64,000 nt of DNA from Micromonospora globbae (lineage in GTDB: Bacteria; Actinomycetota; Actinomycetes; Mycobacteriales; Micromonosporaceae), in assembly GCF_003610785.1 (NCBI RefSeq), contig NZ_RAQQ01000007.1:1-64000 (forward strand), in the 5' to 3' direction. Each line of letters starts with the position of its first letter. The stretch's first letter is position 1. The position numbers and the translations under genes were made by a program. The notes beneath the pieces are model-generated. The model saw nothing but the letters and a program-made list of their open reading frames with translations, made no database searches and was not told the DNA's origin. Positions 45,503 through 54,185 of this stretch are shown piece by piece.

Positions 45503-45981
45503 CGCCGGTCCCCGCCCGCGGGCGGGTTGTCGTCCTCGTCCTCGTTCTCGTCCTCGGTGTCGCTCTCGTCCAGCCGGTACGGCTGGGCGTCGCCGGCGTA
45601 CCGGGCGTTCGCGGCGAGCCGCTGCACCTCGGCGTCGGCGTTACGGGCCGCCGCGAGCAGGTCGTCGATGTGCTTGACCTGGTCCTGCACGTCGTCGAGG
45701 ACGAAGGTCAGCGTCGGCGAGTGGCGCAGCCCGAGGGCCTTGCCCACGGTGCTGCGCAGCATGCCCTTCGCGCTCTCCAGGGCGGCGGCCGTGCCCGCCT
45801 GCGCCGCGGCGTCACCGAGGACGGTGTAGAAGACCGTGGCGTCGCGCAGGTCGGCGGTGATCCGGGCGTCCGTGATGGTGATCATGCCGAGCCGCGGGTC
45901 CTTGATCTGGCTCCGCACCACCGACGCGACCAGTTCGCGCACCCGCTCCGCGTGCCGGCGTACCTTGGCCGGATCCGTCAT
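45499..45981 (-). CDS. rbfA: 30S ribosome-binding factor A
   Basis: A 160-residue RbfA that binds 16S rRNA during late 30S maturation. The KH-like core carries RHAERVRELVASVVRSQIKD, LGMITITDARITADLRDATV and RHSPTLTFVLDD. The C-terminal 35 residues form an acidic tail (DESDTEDENEDEDDNPP), common in actinobacterial RbfA. ATG 45981. Overlaps nrnA. Confidence 0.95.
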   Translation of the reverse strand: MTDPAKVRRHAERVRELVASVVRSQIKDPRLGMITITDARITADLRDATVFYTVLGDAAAQAGTAAALESAKGMLRSTVGKALGLRHSPTLTFVLDDVQDQVKHIDDLLAAARNADAEVQRLAANARYAGDAQPYRLDESDTEDENEDEDDNPPAGGDRR

Positions 45982-46132
45982 CTCCGCCACCTCCACGGTG
46001 TCCCGCTCCCGGCCCGGACGCGACGACGCGGGGCGCCGCCGGCGGGGCCGGCCAACATCTCGAACACTACCCGCGCGGGCTCGCCCGGTGCGCGGTGCCG
46101 GCGCGGCGCCACCGACCGGGCGGCAGCCCGGC

Positions 46133-46426
46133 TCAGTCGTCCTCGCCGTGGAGCCGGCGCCGGACCGACAGCAACTCGATCTCCGGACGCGCGGCGACCA
46201 GACGCTCGCAGGAGTCCAGCACCTCACGGACGTGTGCCGCCTCGGCGGCCACCACGGCCACCCCGATCTGGGCGCGGCCGTGCAGGTCGAGCGCCCCCAC
46301 CTCGGCGGCGGAGACCTCGAAGCGGCGCAGCGCCGCCACGATCGGGCGTACGTACGACCTCTTGGCCTTGAGCGACCGGGAGTCGCCCGGCAGCAGCAGG
46401 TCGAAGACCACGGTTCCGGTGAACAT
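46133..46426 (-). CDS. ylxP: DUF503 (YlxP-like) protein
   Basis: A 97-residue protein: MFTGTVVFDLLLPGDSRSLK, then AKRSYVRPIVAALRRFEVSA and VAVVAAEAAHVREVLDSCE. The family pattern SLKxKRxxVRPIxxxLRxxFxVSxAEV is clear. It sits between infB and rbfA in many Gram-positives and is linked to ribosome assembly. ATG 46426. Separated from rbfA by 151 bases without a recognised feature. Confidence 0.9.
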   Translation of the reverse strand: MFTGTVVFDLLLPGDSRSLKAKRSYVRPIVAALRRFEVSAAEVGALDLHGRAQIGVAVVAAEAAHVREVLDSCERLVAARPEIELLSVRRRLHGEDD

Positions 46427-46461
46427 CGCCCCGGACGATACCCGCCGTGGCCCCCGCATGA

Positions 46462-46497
46462 TCAAGGGGTTTACGCCGTTCGGCGTAAACCCCTTGA
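46462..46497. terminator. Terminator-like palindrome after infB
   Basis: TCAAGGGGTTTACGCCG (46462-46478) and its exact reverse complement (46481-46497) enclose two bases. It lies 20 bases after the infB stop and 35 bases before the ylxP start on the minus strand. Its T/A-richer arms stand out from the surrounding GC. The outer TGATCAAGG resembles the ends of the GATCATGAGG repeat family. Confidence 0.75.
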
Positions 46498-46517
46498 CCA
46501 GCGTTGTCACCGCGGGA

Positions 46518-49499
46518 TCAGGCGCGCGGCTTCTCCCGCATCTCGAAGGTCTCGATGATGTCGCCGACCTGGATGTTGTTGAACCCACCCAGGGTCAGAC
46601 CACACTCGAAGCCCTCCCGGACCTCCGTGGCGTCGTCCTTGAACCGCTTCAGCGAGTTGATCGTGAGATTGTCCGCCACGACCGCCCCGTCCCGCAGCAG
46701 ACGCGCCTTCGCGTTGCGGCGGATGAGACCGGAGCGCACGATGCAACCGGCAATGTTGCCGATCTTGGACGAGCGGAACACGTCGCGGATCTCCGCGGTG
46801 CCGAGCTCGACCTCCTCGTACTCCGGCTTGAGCAGCCCCTTGAGGGCGGCGTCGATCTCCTCGATGGCCTGGTAGATGACGGTGTAGTACCGGATCTCCA
46901 CGCCCTCGCGGTCGGCGATCTCCCGGACCTTGTTGGAGGCCCGCACGTTGAAGCCGATGATCGTGACCGCCTCGGTCGATGCGCTCGCGAGCATGACGTC
47001 GCTCTCGGTGATCGCACCGACGCCCCGGTGGATGATCCTGAGCTGGACCTCCTCGGGGATGTCGAGGTTGAACAGCGCGTCCTCGAGGGCCTCCACGGAA
47101 CCGGAGACGTCGCCCTTGAGCACCAGGTTGAGCGAGGTCTTCTCGCCCTCCTTGAGCTGCTCCATGAGCGTCTCGAGGGTCGCCCGGCCACGGGAGTTGG
47201 CGAACGCCGCCGCCCGCCGCCGCGCCTGCCGCTGCTCAGCGATCTGGCGCACCGTGCGGTCGTCCTCGGCAGCCAGGAACGTGTCACCCGCTCCCGGCAC
47301 CGCGGTCAGACCGAGCACCATCACCGGACGGGACGGGCCCGCCTCGGCGACCTGGTTGCCGTTCTCGTCGAGCATCGCGCGGACCCGGCCGTGCGCCCCA
47401 CCGGCGACGATCGAGTCGCCCGCCCGCAGGGTGCCCTTCTGCACGAGCACCGTCGCCACCGCACCGCGGCCCTTGTCCAGGTGCGCCTCGATGGCCACAC
47501 CCTGCGCCGGCCCGTCCACGGGAGCGGTCAGCTCCAGCGACGCGTCGGCGGTCAGCAGGACGGCCTCGAGCAGGTCCTCGATGCCGATGCCCGGCTTGGC
47601 GGCCACGTTGACGAACATGGTGTCGCCGCCGTACTCCTCGGCGACCAGGCCGTACTCGGTCAGCTGCTGGCGCACCTTGTCCGGGTTGGCCTCCGGCTTG
47701 TCGATCTTGTTGACCGCCACCACGATCGGGACGTCCGCCGCCTTGGCGTGGTTGAGCGCCTCGATCGTCTGCGGCATCACGCCGTCGTCGGCCGCGACCA
47801 CCAGGATCACGATGTCGGTGACCTGGGCACCACGGGCACGCATGGCGGTGAACGCCTCGTGACCCGGGGTGTCGATGAACGTGATCGCCCGGTCCTCGCC
47901 CTCGTGCGGGACGTGGACCTGGTAGGCGCCGATGTGCTGGGTGATGCCACCCGCCTCGCCGGCCACCACGTTCGCCTTGCGGATCGCGTCGAGCAGCTTG
48001 GTCTTACCGTGGTCGACGTGACCCATGACGGTCACCACCGGCGGACGGCTGACCAGGCGGTCCTCCGCCACCTCGGCGTCGAGGTCGATGTTGAACTGCG
48101 CGAGCAGCTCGCGGTCCTCGTCCTCCGGGCTGACGATCTGCACGTTGAAGCCGAGGTGCTCACCCAGCAGCAGCAGGGTGTCGTCAGAGCAGGACTGGGT
48201 CGCCGTGACCATCTCGCCCAGGTTGAACATCTCCTGGACCAGCGAACCCGGGTTGGCGTTGATCTTGTCGGCGAAGTCCGACAGCGAGGCGCCACGGGAG
48301 AGCCGGACGACCTGACCCTGACCCCGGGGAGCACCCGAGCTCATGGTCGGGGCCGACAGGTTGTCGAACTCCTGTCTGCGCTGCTTCTTGGACTTGCGGC
48401 CACGGGTCGGCTTGCCACCCGGACGCCCGAAGGCGCCAGCGGCACCGCCACCGCGGCCACGACCGCCGCCACCGGGACGACCGGCGCCACCGGCCGGCGC
48501 GCCCGGCCGGAAACCGCCGCCGCCACCGCCACCGGGGCCACCGCGGTAACCACCGCCGCCGCCACCGCCGCCGGGACCGCCGCGGTAACCACCGCCGCCG
48601 CCACCGCCACCGGGACCGCCGCGGAAACCACCGCCGCCGCCACCGGGACGACCCGCGCCGCCACCGGGACGGCCGGCACCCGGGCCGCCGGGGCGACCGG
48701 GGCGCTGGCTCGGCATGGACGCCGGGCTCGGCCGGGGCGGCATCGAGGCCGGGCTCGGCCGCGGCGGCATGCCCGCCGGGCTGGGCCGCGGACCGCCCCC
48801 GCCGGCCGCCGGCGGACGCTGCTGCTGGCCACCGGAGATGCCGAACGGGTTGTTGCCGGCGCCGCGCGCCGGCGGGCGGGCACCCGTACGCGCACCCGGA
48901 CCCGGGGTCGGCGCGCCGGGACGACCGGCGGCCGGGGTACCCGGTCGGGGCGGCACGGTGCCCGGACCCGGCCGCGGGCCGGGACGGGGACCACCCTCCG
49001 CCGGGGGCTCCCGGCGGGTGGTCTCCCGCTGCTGCTGGCGGGCGGCCTGCGCGGCCTTGACCGCGGCCTCCTGCTCAGCCTTGAGGGCGGCGGCCCGTGC
49101 CTCCGCGGCCGCCACCTCGATGTCGTGGGCGCTCGCCGGCTTCGCGACCGGGGTCGCGGACTGCGGCGGACCCGGCACCGGGCCCTTGGGCTTCGGTCCG
49201 GGCGTCGGCGCGCCCGGCCGCCGCGGCGGCATGGGCTTGGCCGAGACCCGGGGCGCACCCGGGGCGGGCGACGGCGTCGGAGTCGGGGCCGGTGCCGGAG
49301 CGGCCGCCGGCGGGGCGGCCGGAGCCGCCGAACCGGCCGACTGGACGAACGCGCTGCGCAGCCGTCGGGCGACGGGCGCCTCGACGGTGCTGGACGCGGA
49401 TTTCACGAACTCGCCCATCTCCTTGAGCTTGGCGAGAACGGTCTTGCTTTCGACCCCGAGCTCCTTCGCGAGCTCGTGTACGCGGGCCTTACCTGCCAC
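46518..49499 (-). CDS. infB: Translation initiation factor IF-2
   Basis: A 993-residue IF-2, the GTPase that places initiator tRNA on the 30S subunit and joins subunits. The N-terminal IF2N motif is [20 protein letters not shown]. Residues 50-400 are a low-complexity Pro/Gly/Arg region with repeated [13 protein letters not shown] units. The G domain has G1 GHVDHGKT, G3 DTPGH and G4 NKID. Two beta-barrels and the C2 domain complete it. I chose GTG 49499 because GAGGAG lies four bases upstream; GTG 49511 adds four residues. Usual neighbours ylxR and ylxP. Confidence 0.96.
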   Translation of the reverse strand: MAGKARVHELAKELGVESKTVLAKLKEMGEFVKSASSTVEAPVARRLRSAFVQSAGSAAPAAPPAAAPAPAPTPTPSPAPGAPRVSAKPMPPRRPGAPTPGPKPKGPVPGPPQSATPVAKPASAHDIEVAAAEARAAALKAEQEAAVKAAQAARQQQRETTRREPPAEGGPRPGPRPGPGTVPPRPGTPAAGRPGAPTPGPGARTGARPPARGAGNNPFGISGGQQQRPPAAGGGGPRPSPAGMPPRPSPASMPPRPSPASMPSQRPGRPGGPGAGRPGGGAGRPGGGGGGFRGGPGGGGGGGGYRGGPGGGGGGGGYRGGPGGGGGGGFRPGAPAGGAGRPGGGGRGRGGGAAGAFGRPGGKPTRGRKSKKQRRQEFDNLSAPTMSSGAPRGQGQVVRLSRGASLSDFADKINANPGSLVQEMFNLGEMVTATQSCSDDTLLLLGEHLGFNVQIVSPEDEDRELLAQFNIDLDAEVAEDRLVSRPPVVTVMGHVDHGKTKLLDAIRKANVVAGEAGGITQHIGAYQVHVPHEGEDRAITFIDTPGHEAFTAMRARGAQVTDIVILVVAADDGVMPQTIEALNHAKAADVPIVVAVNKIDKPEANPDKVRQQLTEYGLVAEEYGGDTMFVNVAAKPGIGIEDLLEAVLLTADASLELTAPVDGPAQGVAIEAHLDKGRGAVATVLVQKGTLRAGDSIVAGGAHGRVRAMLDENGNQVAEAGPSRPVMVLGLTAVPGAGDTFLAAEDDRTVRQIAEQRQARRRAAAFANSRGRATLETLMEQLKEGEKTSLNLVLKGDVSGSVEALEDALFNLDIPEEVQLRIIHRGVGAITESDVMLASASTEAVTIIGFNVRASNKVREIADREGVEIRYYTVIYQAIEEIDAALKGLLKPEYEEVELGTAEIRDVFRSSKIGNIAGCIVRSGLIRRNAKARLLRDGAVVADNLTINSLKRFKDDATEVREGFECGLTLGGFNNIQVGDIIETFEMREKPRA
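48520..48640. repeat. Gly-rich coding repeat in infB
   Basis: Approximately 39-bp units encode [13 protein letters not shown], two with Tyr and flanking ones with Phe ([12 protein letters not shown]). On the plus strand each unit carries CCGCGGTAACCACC. The bounds are approximate. Such repeats can vary in number between strains. Confidence 0.65.
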
Positions 49500-49592
49500 T
49501 GCACTCCTCACTCCGAGGTCGTGCGGGCAGCACCCGCAGCGACCTCACTCGTGCACTTGAAGCCTGGTCATTTCTGCGACTTCATCGTGTGC

Positions 49593-49925
49593 TCATGTCG
49601 GTCGTCCTACCTTGCTAGCGACCCGCGCCCGATCGGGTTGACCGGACGTCGTGGTTGGCGCATCGATGTGCTCCGCGAGCTCACCGTGATCGAGGACCCC
49701 GGTGACGCGCAACGCACGCCCGAAGGCGCGGCGCCGCACCGCCAGCGCGAAGCAGGCCGGATCCGGGTGCATGTTCGCCCCCCGACCCGGCAGTCTGCGG
49801 GCCGGATCGGGCCTGAGGCTGTAGCCAGCCTCGTCGCCGACCGCCACGACCCGCAGCAGTTCGCCGGCCGGCGCTCGCCGCCGACAGCCCACACAGGTGC
49901 GCTCCGGCCGCGCGCGTCGTGCCAC
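49593..49925 (-). CDS. ylxR: YlxR family (DUF448) RNA-binding protein
   Basis: A 110-residue protein from GTG 49925 with the family signature [20 protein letters not shown] and GRGANMHPDPACFALAVRRR. YlxR proteins fold like RNA-binding regulators and lie between nusA and infB; some act as nucleoid-associated regulators or bind RNase P RNA. The C-terminal 25 residues (DAPTTTSGQPDRARVASKVG) are poorly conserved. Confidence 0.92.
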   Translation of the reverse strand: MARRARPERTCVGCRRRAPAGELLRVVAVGDEAGYSLRPDPARRLPGRGANMHPDPACFALAVRRRAFGRALRVTGVLDHGELAEHIDAPTTTSGQPDRARVASKVGRPT

Positions 49926-49940
49926 TGAGAAAGTCTACCC

Positions 49941-50984
49941 CTAGCTGCCGGAGATCGCGCCGCCCGGCTCCGGCACGTGATCAGCTCCGCTCCGGCCCGT
50001 CGGCGCGTTCTGCTCGGCGTCGGAACGGATGTCGATGCGCCAACCGGTCAACCGGGCCGCCAACCGGGCGTTCTGCCCTTCCCGGCCGATCGCCAGCGAG
50101 AGCTGGAAATCCGGGACGGTCACCCGGGCGGTCCGGCTGGCCAGGTCGACGACCTCGACGCGCAGCGCCTTGGCCGGCGACAACGCGTTGCCGACGAAGG
50201 TGGCGGGGTCGTCCGACCAGTCGATGATGTCGATCTTCTCGCCGTGCAGTTCGCTCATGACGGCCCGGACCCGCTGACCCATCGGGCCGATGCAGGCGCC
50301 CTTGGCGTTGACCCCCGGAGCGGTCGAGCGCACGGCGATCTTCGTACGGTGACCTGCCTCACGCGCGATCGCACCGATCTCCACGGTGCCGTCGGCGATC
50401 TCCGGAACCTCCAGCGCGAAGAGCTTCTTCACCAGCGCCGGGTGGGACCGGGACAGGGTGATCTGCGGGCCACGCGCCCCCTTGGCCACGTGCACCACGA
50501 CGCAGCGGATGCGCTCGCCGTGCACGTACCGCTCGCCCGGCACCTGCTCGGACTGCGGCAGGACGCCCTCGAGCTTGCCGAGGTCGACGCTCACGATGCC
50601 CTTCTCGGCCCGCGCCTCGTGCGCCTGCACCACACCGGTGACCAGGTCGCCGTCGCGGCCGACGTACTCGCCGAAGTGCGCCTCGTCGGTGGCCTCCCGC
50701 AGCCGCTGGAGGATCACCTGCTTGGCGGTCATGGCGGCGATGCGGCCGAAGTCGTGCGGGGTGTCGTCCCACTCCCGCACCACGCCGCCCTCGTCGTCCA
50801 GTTCCTGCGCGTACACCGAGGCCGCGCCGGACTTGCGGTCGATCTCCACCCGTGCGTGCGGCTCGGCGCCCTCGGTGTGCCGGTACGCGGTCAGCAGCGC
50901 GGTCTCGATCGCCGCGAGGATCGTGTCGAACGGGATCTCCCGCTCGCGCTCCAGTGCGCGCAGCGCCGCGAGGTCGATGTTCAC
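49941..50984 (-). CDS. nusA: Transcription termination/antitermination factor NusA
   Basis: A 347-residue NusA: N-terminal RNA-polymerase-binding domain ([20 protein letters not shown]), an S1 domain with [20 protein letters not shown], and two KH domains ([23 protein letters not shown] [36 protein letters not shown]). The short C-terminus lacks the acidic repeats of E. coli NusA, normal for actinobacteria. ATG 50984 overlaps the rimP stop (ATGA). Operon rimP-nusA-ylxR-infB. Confidence 0.96.
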   Translation of the reverse strand: MNIDLAALRALEREREIPFDTILAAIETALLTAYRHTEGAEPHARVEIDRKSGAASVYAQELDDEGGVVREWDDTPHDFGRIAAMTAKQVILQRLREATDEAHFGEYVGRDGDLVTGVVQAHEARAEKGIVSVDLGKLEGVLPQSEQVPGERYVHGERIRCVVVHVAKGARGPQITLSRSHPALVKKLFALEVPEIADGTVEIGAIAREAGHRTKIAVRSTAPGVNAKGACIGPMGQRVRAVMSELHGEKIDIIDWSDDPATFVGNALSPAKALRVEVVDLASRTARVTVPDFQLSLAIGREGQNARLAARLTGWRIDIRSDAEQNAPTGRSGADHVPEPGGAISGS

Positions 50985-51652
50985 CTCTCCTCGTCCTCCA
51001 CATCTTCGTCGTCGAAGTCGTCGGGATCACCGGCCCCACCGGCATCACCGACCTCGTCGGTCTCCTCGATCTCGTCGAGGCGGCTGAACTCGATCTGCAC
51101 CCGTCCGGGGCCGAGTTCGGCGTAGGTCCATTCCGTGCGGTCGCCGTCGGTCTCCAGCACGACGCGCTCGTCGTCGGCCGCGACGATCCGACCGGTGATC
51201 TGACGGTCGCCGGCGGGCTGCCCGCCGCGCTGCTCGGGGGCGGCCGCGGCGCGGGTGGTCACCTTGACCAGCCGGCCGACGTTGCGCCGCCAGTGCCGGG
51301 GCAGGGTGAGCGGCCGGTCCACGCCCGGCGAGCTGACCTCCAGCTGGTACTCCCCCGCGACGATGTCGCCGCCGGCCTCCTCGGCGGCGTCGAGCGCGGA
51401 CGAGACCGCGCGGGAGACGTCGGCGACGGCGTCCAGGTTGACCCCGCCGTCGGCGTCGACGATCACCCGCACCACGTGCCGCCGCCCGGCACGGGAGACG
51501 GAGAGGTCCTCGAGGTCGTAGCCGGACTCGGTGACCACGGGCTCGATCACGTCCCGCAGCCGCTTGCGCCGGGTGGCGAGGTCGCCACCGCCGGGGCGCT
51601 CCCCGCCGCGGGGCCGCCCCGTCGACCTGGTGGCACGGCCACGCTGCGTCAT
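50981..51652 (-). CDS. rimP: Ribosome maturation factor RimP
   Basis: A 223-residue RimP needed for 30S maturation. The N-terminal alpha-beta domain has [20 protein letters not shown] and [40 protein letters not shown] is the family signature, and a C-terminal beta-barrel follows. The N-terminal 25 residues are basic and Gly-rich, and the C-terminus is acidic ([15 protein letters not shown]). ATG 51652 follows AGGAGAGGG. First gene of the nusA operon; its promoter should lie in 51653-51826 with no clear -35. Confidence 0.95.
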   Translation of the reverse strand: MTQRGRATRSTGRPRGGERPGGGDLATRRKRLRDVIEPVVTESGYDLEDLSVSRAGRRHVVRVIVDADGGVNLDAVADVSRAVSSALDAAEEAGGDIVAGEYQLEVSSPGVDRPLTLPRHWRRNVGRLVKVTTRAAAAPEQRGGQPAGDRQITGRIVAADDERVVLETDGDRTEWTYAELGPGRVQIEFSRLDEIEETDEVGDAGGAGDPDDFDDEDVEDEER

Positions 51653-51826
51653 CTCGCACCCTCTCCTGCTCGACGGTGACCCTCGTCCCGCCCCAATGCC
51701 GGCACGCCACCGGGGCGGACGCGCCCGGTGGCTGCGCAGAGCGTAACGCGCCTGAGGGCCACCCGGCCGGGCGGCGCACCGACGGCGGTGCCCCGCGTGC
51801 CCCTGCGCATGGTGTTGACTTGTCCG

Positions 51827-52333
51827 GTGGCCAGAGGCAGGACAGCACAGCGCATCCCGGCGCCCGGGCATTCCCGGCGCGGTCTGCTGCGCGCCGGAGG
51901 GCTGCTGGCCCTCGGCGCCGCGGCGGCGCCGCTGGCCGGATGTGATCTTCTCGGCGGGGACGACGAGGCACCGAAGGCACCCGATCCGCTGCGTCCGCTG
52001 CTGGACGAGGCGCTGACGCTCGCCACCGCGTACCAGGACGCCGCCACGGCACACCCCGACCTCGCGGCGCGGCTCACCCCGATCGCCGAGGCGCACCGGG
52101 CGCACGCCGGCGAGCTGGCCCGCCTCATCGGGGTCACGCCGCCCTCGTCCACCCCGGCGCCCAGCGGGGCGCCGTCCACCGACCCGGACGCCACCCTCGC
52201 CGACCTGCGGCAGCGCGAGCGCGCCGGCCGGGACGCGGCCGTCGCGGCCTGCGCCTCGGCGTCCGCCGAGCGCGCGCCCCTGGTCGGTTCGATCGCGGCG
52301 GCCCGGGCCACGCACCTGGAGGCACTGAAGTGA
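51827..52333 (+). CDS. Tat-type lipoprotein, ferritin-like helical domain
   Basis: A 168-residue protein from GTG 51827. The N-terminus combines a twin-arginine motif ([11 protein letters not shown]) with a hydrophobic stretch and the lipobox PLAGC, suggesting export by Tat as a folded lipoprotein. The mature part is an Ala-rich helical bundle ([40 protein letters not shown]) and a Ser/Thr/Pro linker, which fits a DUF4439/ferritin-like half. Its stop overlaps the DUF4439 gene. ATG 51809 is an alternative start. No clear ribosome site for either. Confidence 0.75.
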   Translation: MARGRTAQRIPAPGHSRRGLLRAGGLLALGAAAAPLAGCDLLGGDDEAPKAPDPLRPLLDEALTLATAYQDAATAHPDLAARLTPIAEAHRAHAGELARLIGVTPPSSTPAPSGAPSTDPDATLADLRQRERAGRDAAVAACASASAERAPLVGSIAAARATHLEALK

Positions 52334-52779
52334 GCGAGCGCGCCGCACCACCCGCGCCCGCCGAGGCGCTCGCCGCGGCGCTGACCGCCGAGTACGCGGC
52401 GATCTACGCGTACGGCCCCATCGGCGTACGGCTCAGCGGGGCGGCCCGCACGGCCGCCCGGCAGGCCGAGGCCGCCCACCGGCGCCGCCGGGACGCGCTC
52501 GTGCTCCAGCTCAGCACCGCGGGCGCCACCGTCCCCCCGGACCGGGCGGGGTACGCCCTGCCGTTCCCGATCACCGACCGGGCGAGCGCGCTGCGGCTCG
52601 CGGTCGAGGTCGAGGAACGTACGGCGGCGCACTGGCGGGCGGCACTGGCGGCCACCACCGGTCCCGACCGCGACCAGGCGCTGGACGCCCTCATCGACTA
52701 CTCGGTCCGGGCCACCCGCTGGCGGCGTACGGCGGGCGTCGATCCGGTGACCGTGCCGTTCCCGGGCCGCCCCACCTGA
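52330..52779 (+). CDS. DUF4439 ferritin-like domain protein
   Basis: A 149-residue protein from GTG 52330 (GTGA overlap). [20 protein letters not shown] and [20 protein letters not shown] belong to the DUF4439 ferritin-like family, with the Glu residues of helices 1 and 3 in place. Family members lie next to rimP in many actinobacteria. A role in metal or oxidative-stress handling is possible but not shown. It is cytoplasmic by sequence while its partner is an exported lipoprotein. Confidence 0.82.
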   Translation: MSERAAPPAPAEALAAALTAEYAAIYAYGPIGVRLSGAARTAARQAEAAHRRRRDALVLQLSTAGATVPPDRAGYALPFPITDRASALRLAVEVEERTAAHWRAALAATTGPDRDQALDALIDYSVRATRWRRTAGVDPVTVPFPGRPT

Positions 52780-52822
52780 CCCCCGGCCCCGGTCGGCCGG
52801 CCGCGACGGGGATCACCTCCGG

Positions 52823-52857
52823 TTGCGGGTCGCATACCAGGTATGCATACTCCGCCC
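52823..52857 (+). promoter_or_regulatory. Leaderless padR promoter with embedded palindrome
   Basis: TTGCGG (52823-52828) and CATACT (52846-52851) are 17 bases apart, and the -10 ends six bases before ATG 52858, predicting transcription at or within a base of the start codon. The spacer holds GCATACCAGGTATGC (52832-52846), a dyad placed where a bound repressor would block polymerase, most likely PadR itself. Confidence 0.6.
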
Positions 52858-53454
52858 ATGTCCATCCGTCACGGGCTGCTCGCCCTCCTGGAACGCGGCC
52901 AGATGTACGGCTACCAGCTGCGCGCCGCGTTCGAGGAGTCGACCGGGTCGACCTGGCCGCTGAACATCGGGCAGGTCTACACCACGCTCTCCCGGCTGGA
53001 ACGGGACGGACTGGTGCGCTCCCTGCCGGAGAGCGAGGCCGGGCAGCGCCCGTACGAGATCACCGACGCCGGCCGGGCGGACCTCGCCCTCTGGTTCGCC
53101 ACCCCGGTGAGCCGCACCGACCGCCCCCGTGACGAGCTGTCCATCAAGCTGGCGCTGGCGCTCACGACCCCGGGCGTGGACGTGCGGTCGGTCGTGCAGA
53201 CCCAGCGCGCCGCCACCATGCGGGCGTTGCAGGAGTTGACCCGGTTGAAGTACGCCAGCGACCGGCCGGAGGACCTGCCGTGGCGGCTGGTGCTGGACGC
53301 CATGGTGTTCCAGGCCGAGGCCGAGGTGCGCTGGCTGGACCACTGCGAGACCAGCCTCGTGCGCTACCGCCCGCCCGCCCCCGGCCCGCAGTCCCCGGAC
53401 GCGTCGCGAGGCGCAGAGGCGGTGCTACCGGCCGACGAGGAGGCCCGGCGGTGA
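52858..53454 (+). CDS. PadR family transcriptional regulator
   Basis: A 198-residue PadR regulator. The winged helix starts MSIRHGLLALLERGQMYGYQ, with GQVYTTLSRLERDGLV as the recognition part. The C-terminal dimer domain covers residues 90-175. ATG 52858 matches family starts; ATG 52843 lies inside the palindrome and is unlikely. PadR repressors are often autoregulated and control a neighbouring ABC exporter, which is the arrangement here (GTGA overlap with the ATPase gene). Confidence 0.92.
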   Translation: MSIRHGLLALLERGQMYGYQLRAAFEESTGSTWPLNIGQVYTTLSRLERDGLVRSLPESEAGQRPYEITDAGRADLALWFATPVSRTDRPRDELSIKLALALTTPGVDVRSVVQTQRAATMRALQELTRLKYASDRPEDLPWRLVLDAMVFQAEAEVRWLDHCETSLVRYRPPAPGPQSPDASRGAEAVLPADEEARR

Positions 53455-54185
53455 CGGGATCGGACGTCGCGGTGCTCGACGTACGCGACGTCCACCGCAC
53501 CCACGGAACCGGCCCGGCCGCCGTGCACGCCCTGCGCGGGGTGAGCCTGACCGTGGGGCCCGGTGAGCTGGTCGCCGTCATGGGCCCGTCGGGCTCCGGC
53601 AAGTCCACCCTGCTGGCGCTGGCCGGCGGGCTGGACAGCCCGACCGCCGGCGAGGTGCGCGTCGAGGGCCAGCCGCTGGCCGCCCTGGACCGCCGCGGGC
53701 TGGCCCAGCTGCGCCGCCGCCGGGTCGGCTACATCTTCCAGAACCTCAACCTGCTCGGCAGCCTGACCGCCGTGGAGAACGTGGCGCTGCCGCTGGAACT
53801 CGACGGCACCGGCGTGCGGCGGGCGCGGGCCATGGCCCGGGCCGCGCTCGCCGAGGTGGGCCTGCCCGACCTGGGCGACCGGTTCCCGGACCAGCTTTCC
53901 GGCGGCCAGCAGCAGCGGGTGGCCATCGCGCGGGCGCTCGTCGGCGAGCGGCGGCTGGTGCTGGCCGACGAGCCGACCGGCGCGCTGGACTCGCAGACCG
54001 GCGAGGCCGTGCTGCACCTGCTGCGGCGCCGGGTCGACGCCGGTGCGGCCGGGTTGCTGGTCACCCACGAGGCACGCCACGCCGGGTGGGCCGACCGGGT
54101 CGTGTTCCTGCGCGACGGGGTGCTGGTCGACTCGACGGCCCCGCTGGGCAGCGTCGAGCAGCTGCTGAGCGGCAGCGGGCGGTGA
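53451..54185 (+). CDS. ABC transporter ATPase (LolD/MacB type)
   Basis: A 244-residue ATPase: Walker A MGPSGSGKSTLL, signature LSGGQQQRVAIARAL, Walker B LVLADEPTGALD and the H-loop LLVTHE. The type matches ATPases that pair with FtsX-fold permeases in MacB/LolCDE mechanotransmission systems. It is coupled by GTGA overlaps to padR and to the permease. Such operons in actinobacteria export or resist peptides and antibiotics. Confidence 0.94.
   Translation: MTGSDVAVLDVRDVHRTHGTGPAAVHALRGVSLTVGPGELVAVMGPSGSGKSTLLALAGGLDSPTAGEVRVEGQPLAALDRRGLAQLRRRRVGYIFQNLNLLGSLTAVENVALPLELDGTGVRRARAMARAALAEVGLPDLGDRFPDQLSGGQQQRVAIARALVGERRLVLADEPTGALDSQTGEAVLHLLRRRVDAGAAGLLVTHEARHAGWADRVVFLRDGVLVDSTAPLGSVEQLLSGSGR

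Noticed and set aside
46095..49928. 1277-codon plus-strand open frame across infB and neighbours
   Set aside because: Antisense shadow of infB, ylxP and ylxR; composition is low-complexity Arg/Gly/Asp/His and no motif is present.
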